Shown piece after piece: positions 13,496-15,343 of a stretch of DNA of 15,343 bases. Source of the DNA: Bacteroidota bacterium (lineage in GTDB: Bacteria; Bacteroidota; Ignavibacteria; Ignavibacteriales; Melioribacteraceae); NCBI GenBank assembly GCA_023447335.1, contig JAEXOD010000069.1, positions 1 to 15,343 on the forward strand, written 5' to 3'. The stretch's first letter is position 1. Each line of letters begins with the position of its first letter. Both the position numbers and the translations under genes were made by a program. Below the pieces are notes generated by a model that saw only the letters and a list, made by a program, of their open reading frames with translations, did not search any database and was not told where the DNA came from.

Positions 13496-14344
13496 TTAAT
13501 AAATCAAGCTGTATTTAGCCCAAACACCAAATGCTAAATACACCTTTTCAAGTTTTGATACTGATATTTTCTCTGAGTATACATCATAATTTTTCTTTTC
13601 AATCTTTTTTAATAATGAAAAATAAATATGCTGCATTGCCCTTGCCGGAAATAGTCCCCGTTTATCATTTGGATCTAAATAGTAATTTGCTTTATCAAAA
13701 TAATCATGTGCACGTTTTGCATTTTTTTGCATTAAATTAACAAATTGATCATTGTAAACATTATCAAATAAATCTTTTTCAGAATATCCCGCTTCTTTTA
13801 AATCCTCTTGAGGAAGGTATATTCGGTTTTTTTCGGCATCAACTTTTACATCACGTAAAATATTCGTCATTTGCAAAGCTAACCCTAAATTGACTGCATA
13901 ATCAATTGTTGATTTATTTTTATATCCAAAAATTTCTATACACATTAATCCAACAGTAGAAGCAACTCGATAACAATACTTAACCAAATCATCAAAAGAT
14001 AAATATCTTTTATTCTGTAAATCCATCTCCATCCCAACAATCAGTTCAAAAAAAGGTTCTATCGGAATGTTAAATTGCTTTATAATATCAGCAACTTTAT
14101 TCAATAATGGATAAGCAGAGTTACTATTCAACGCTTTTTCAAATTCAATCCGCCATTTCCTTAGTCTTTCATATTTAATATCATCCGAATCGCTCCCCTC
14201 ATCAATAATATCATCTGTTTGACGGCAAAAGGCGTAAACTGCATTCATTGCATCGCGTTTCGGTTTTGGTAATAAATTAAAAGCATAAAAAAAGCTACTT
14301 TTACTTCCTTCCGCAACGTCAACAATATTATTTACTTCTTCCAT
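13496..14344 (-). CDS. hpnD: Presqualene diphosphate synthase HpnD
   Basis: A 282-residue trans-isoprenyl diphosphate synthase of the squalene/phytoene synthase family. It joins two farnesyl diphosphates head to head to presqualene diphosphate, the first step of the bacterial squalene route. It shows SFFYAFNLLPKPKRDAMNAVYAFCR, the first Asp-rich motif DDIID (44-48) for Mg-diphosphate binding, KYCYRVASTVGLMCIEIFG, and the second motif NILRDVKVD (161-169), followed by RIYLP. The YRVASTVG and ALQMTNILRD forms separate it from HpnC, which has SANPVGR and LTNFWQD. Its start overlaps the hpnC end by 13 bases, and hpnE begins one base after its stop, indicating an operon. A phytoene synthase reading is possible by family but unlikely beside hpnC and hpnE. 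Confidence 0.94.
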   Translation of the reverse strand: MEEVNNIVDVAEGSKSSFFYAFNLLPKPKRDAMNAVYAFCRQTDDIIDEGSDSDDIKYERLRKWRIEFEKALNSNSAYPLLNKVADIIKQFNIPIEPFFELIVGMEMDLQNKRYLSFDDLVKYCYRVASTVGLMCIEIFGYKNKSTIDYAVNLGLALQMTNILRDVKVDAEKNRIYLPQEDLKEAGYSEKDLFDNVYNDQFVNLMQKNAKRAHDYFDKANYYLDPNDKRGLFPARAMQHIYFSLLKKIEKKNYDVYSEKISVSKLEKVYLAFGVWAKYSLIY

Positions 14345-15183
14345 ATTAAACTCTTAAATAGTATAAAAATGATATCTTTTTTATCAATAGTCGGACGATT
14401 TATTATTACATTATAATGATTTTTTTCGATTTTGTCAAGTATACTTAATCCACCTAAAAGTGTTAGTTTAATTTGAATTTTTAATCTAAATGGCAAATAT
14501 TTAAGAAGGTTTGCTCCCTCATAAAACATTTTTTTTGTATTCTCAATCTCAAATTTCATTAAAGATTTAAAATTTTCATTATAAATAGAATTCCGCAAAT
14601 TTTCAATTGAATAATTATATTTATTAATATGCTCAATAGGTATATAAACACGCTGCTTATTAAGATCAATAGATATATCTTGCCAAAAATTTGTTAATTG
14701 TAATGCTGAACAAATTAAATCAGAATATTTATTTGCTTCATCATTATTTATTCCGTGCAACTGTAAAATTAATCTGCCAACCGGATTTGCAGAGTTTTTA
14801 CAATACTGCAATAATTCATTAAAATCGTTATATTCTTTTTTAATTAAATCTTGCTTAAATGCAGTTATTAGATCAACAAATAATTGAGGAGATAAATCAT
14901 ACTGTTTAATAGTGTTATCTAAAGCTTGCCAAAAAGTATTCGAATAATTACCGTTCACGGCATTCAACAAACTATTAACAAAATCATCTAAAAGAGAAAT
15001 TCTATTATTATCATTATAAATCTCTTCGTCAGCAAAATCATCTGCAGTGCGAGCGAATTTATAAATTATGGCAACATGTTTACGTAATTTTTTTGGTAGA
15101 AATAACGAAACAACCGGAAAATTTTCGTAATGAGATTTAGCTTGGAATAAAGCTAATTGATATTCTTTTTCTAACAAATCCAT
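14332..15183 (-). CDS. hpnC: Hydroxysqualene synthase HpnC
   Basis: A 283-residue member of the squalene/phytoene synthase family that converts presqualene diphosphate to hydroxysqualene, the second step of the HpnCDE route. HpnC hallmarks are SHYENFPVVSLFLPKKLRKHV cut at its turn, FARTADDFADE with the Asp-rich DDFAD (48-52), YCKNSANPVGRLIL (127-140), and LQLTNFWQDISID (161-173) followed by RVYIP. Both Asp-rich motifs are intact, so it should be active. It is the first gene of the minus-strand operon and overlaps hpnD by 13 bases. The ATG at 15183 follows the A+T-rich intergenic stretch shared with the tRNA; no clear Shine-Dalgarno is seen. Paralogy with hpnD is old, as the two share motifs but little else. 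No squalene-hopene cyclase or geranyl/farnesyl diphosphate synthase is within reach of the window. Confidence 0.94.
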   Translation of the reverse strand: MDLLEKEYQLALFQAKSHYENFPVVSLFLPKKLRKHVAIIYKFARTADDFADEEIYNDNNRISLLDDFVNSLLNAVNGNYSNTFWQALDNTIKQYDLSPQLFVDLITAFKQDLIKKEYNDFNELLQYCKNSANPVGRLILQLHGINNDEANKYSDLICSALQLTNFWQDISIDLNKQRVYIPIEHINKYNYSIENLRNSIYNENFKSLMKFEIENTKKMFYEGANLLKYLPFRLKIQIKLTLLGGLSILDKIEKNHYNVIINRPTIDKKDIIFILFKSLIWKK

Positions 15184-15316
15184 TTTAATCTAAATTAATT
15201 AAACAAAAATAACAAAATTAATTTTTTATTAAAAATATTAATTTTTTTCTTGCATTTACTAAAATATTGTATTATTTTTACAAGACATTTTTGAAATACT
15301 GATGTAAATATAACAC

Positions 15317-15343
15317 GGGAGCTTAGCTCAGTTGGTTCAGAGC
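15317..15343 (+). tRNA. tRNA gene, 5' part only (cut by window end)
   Basis: The last 27 bases fit the start of a tRNA: acceptor strand GGGAGCT (15317-15323), TA at positions 8-9, and a D-arm of GCTC (15326-15329) / AGTTGGTTCA / GAGC (15340-15343) with perfect 4-bp pairing and the conserved GG of the D-loop. The anticodon lies outside the window. The acceptor sequence is compatible with tRNA-Val, but this cannot be settled here. Confidence 0.85.

Noticed and set aside
13531..13740. Plus-strand ORF of 69 codons opposite hpnD
   Set aside because: It is antisense to the conserved hpnD 3' half and has no ribosome-binding site or family features.
15213..15220. Bacteroidota-like -7 box (TAATTTTG on the minus strand) upstream of hpnC
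   Set aside because: It fits TAnnTTTG and lies 30 bases before the ATG, but no partner -33 TTTG element is seen and such strings are common in A+T-rich DNA.
1..15343. Mobile element, CRISPR array, toxin-antitoxin or phage genes
   Set aside because: I found no transposase, integrase, regularly spaced repeats or small paired genes; every long stretch is explained by metabolic genes.

Overview
The window is a 15.3 kb, very A+T-rich bacterial stretch, apparently chromosomal and with no sign of mobile elements. The lineage looks like the Bacteroidota/Chlorobiota/Ignavibacteriota assemblage, most likely Ignavibacteriota-like. Three things suggest this: a C-terminal type IX secretion sorting domain of the 'FPNPFN' style, Gln directly after all four predicted signal-peptidase I sites, and a eukaryote-type citrate synthase beside hpnCDE-type squalene genes. 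The taxonomy is an inference without any database search.

Region 1 (1-10895, plus strand) is a carbohydrate-degradation block. It opens with the 3' part of a barley-ExoI-type GH3 beta-glucan glucohydrolase, followed by a strong hairpin terminator. Next come five closely packed genes: a lipoprotein with a carboxypeptidase-regulatory-like domain and a GH2-type TIM barrel; a secreted GH5 enzyme resembling exo-1,3-beta-glucanases; a secreted GH3 beta-glucosidase with an inserted PA14 domain; a 977-residue GH-A-clan enzyme with a carbohydrate-binding-like module set inside its barrel and a type IX sorting domain; and a PpiC/SurA-like peptidyl-prolyl isomerase. The last three are joined by 4-base ATGA overlaps, so they are probably one translationally coupled unit. 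Together they suggest staged attack on a beta-glucan (beta-1,3 and/or beta-1,4), with enzymes at the cell surface, membrane-anchored and in the periplasm, and a folding factor made alongside them. No SusC/SusD pair, transporter or regulator lies in the window.

Region 2 (10897-15183, minus strand) converges on region 1 with a single base between the stop codons. In transcription order it is hpnC, hpnD, hpnE (the three-step farnesyl diphosphate to squalene route) and then a eukaryote-type citrate synthase. Overlaps and gaps of 30 bases or less suggest one operon. No squalene-hopene cyclase is present, so the final product (hopanoid or other triterpenoid) cannot be told from the window.

Region 3 (15184-15343) is a 133-base A+T-rich divergent intergenic stretch, then the first 27 bases of a tRNA gene cut by the window end.
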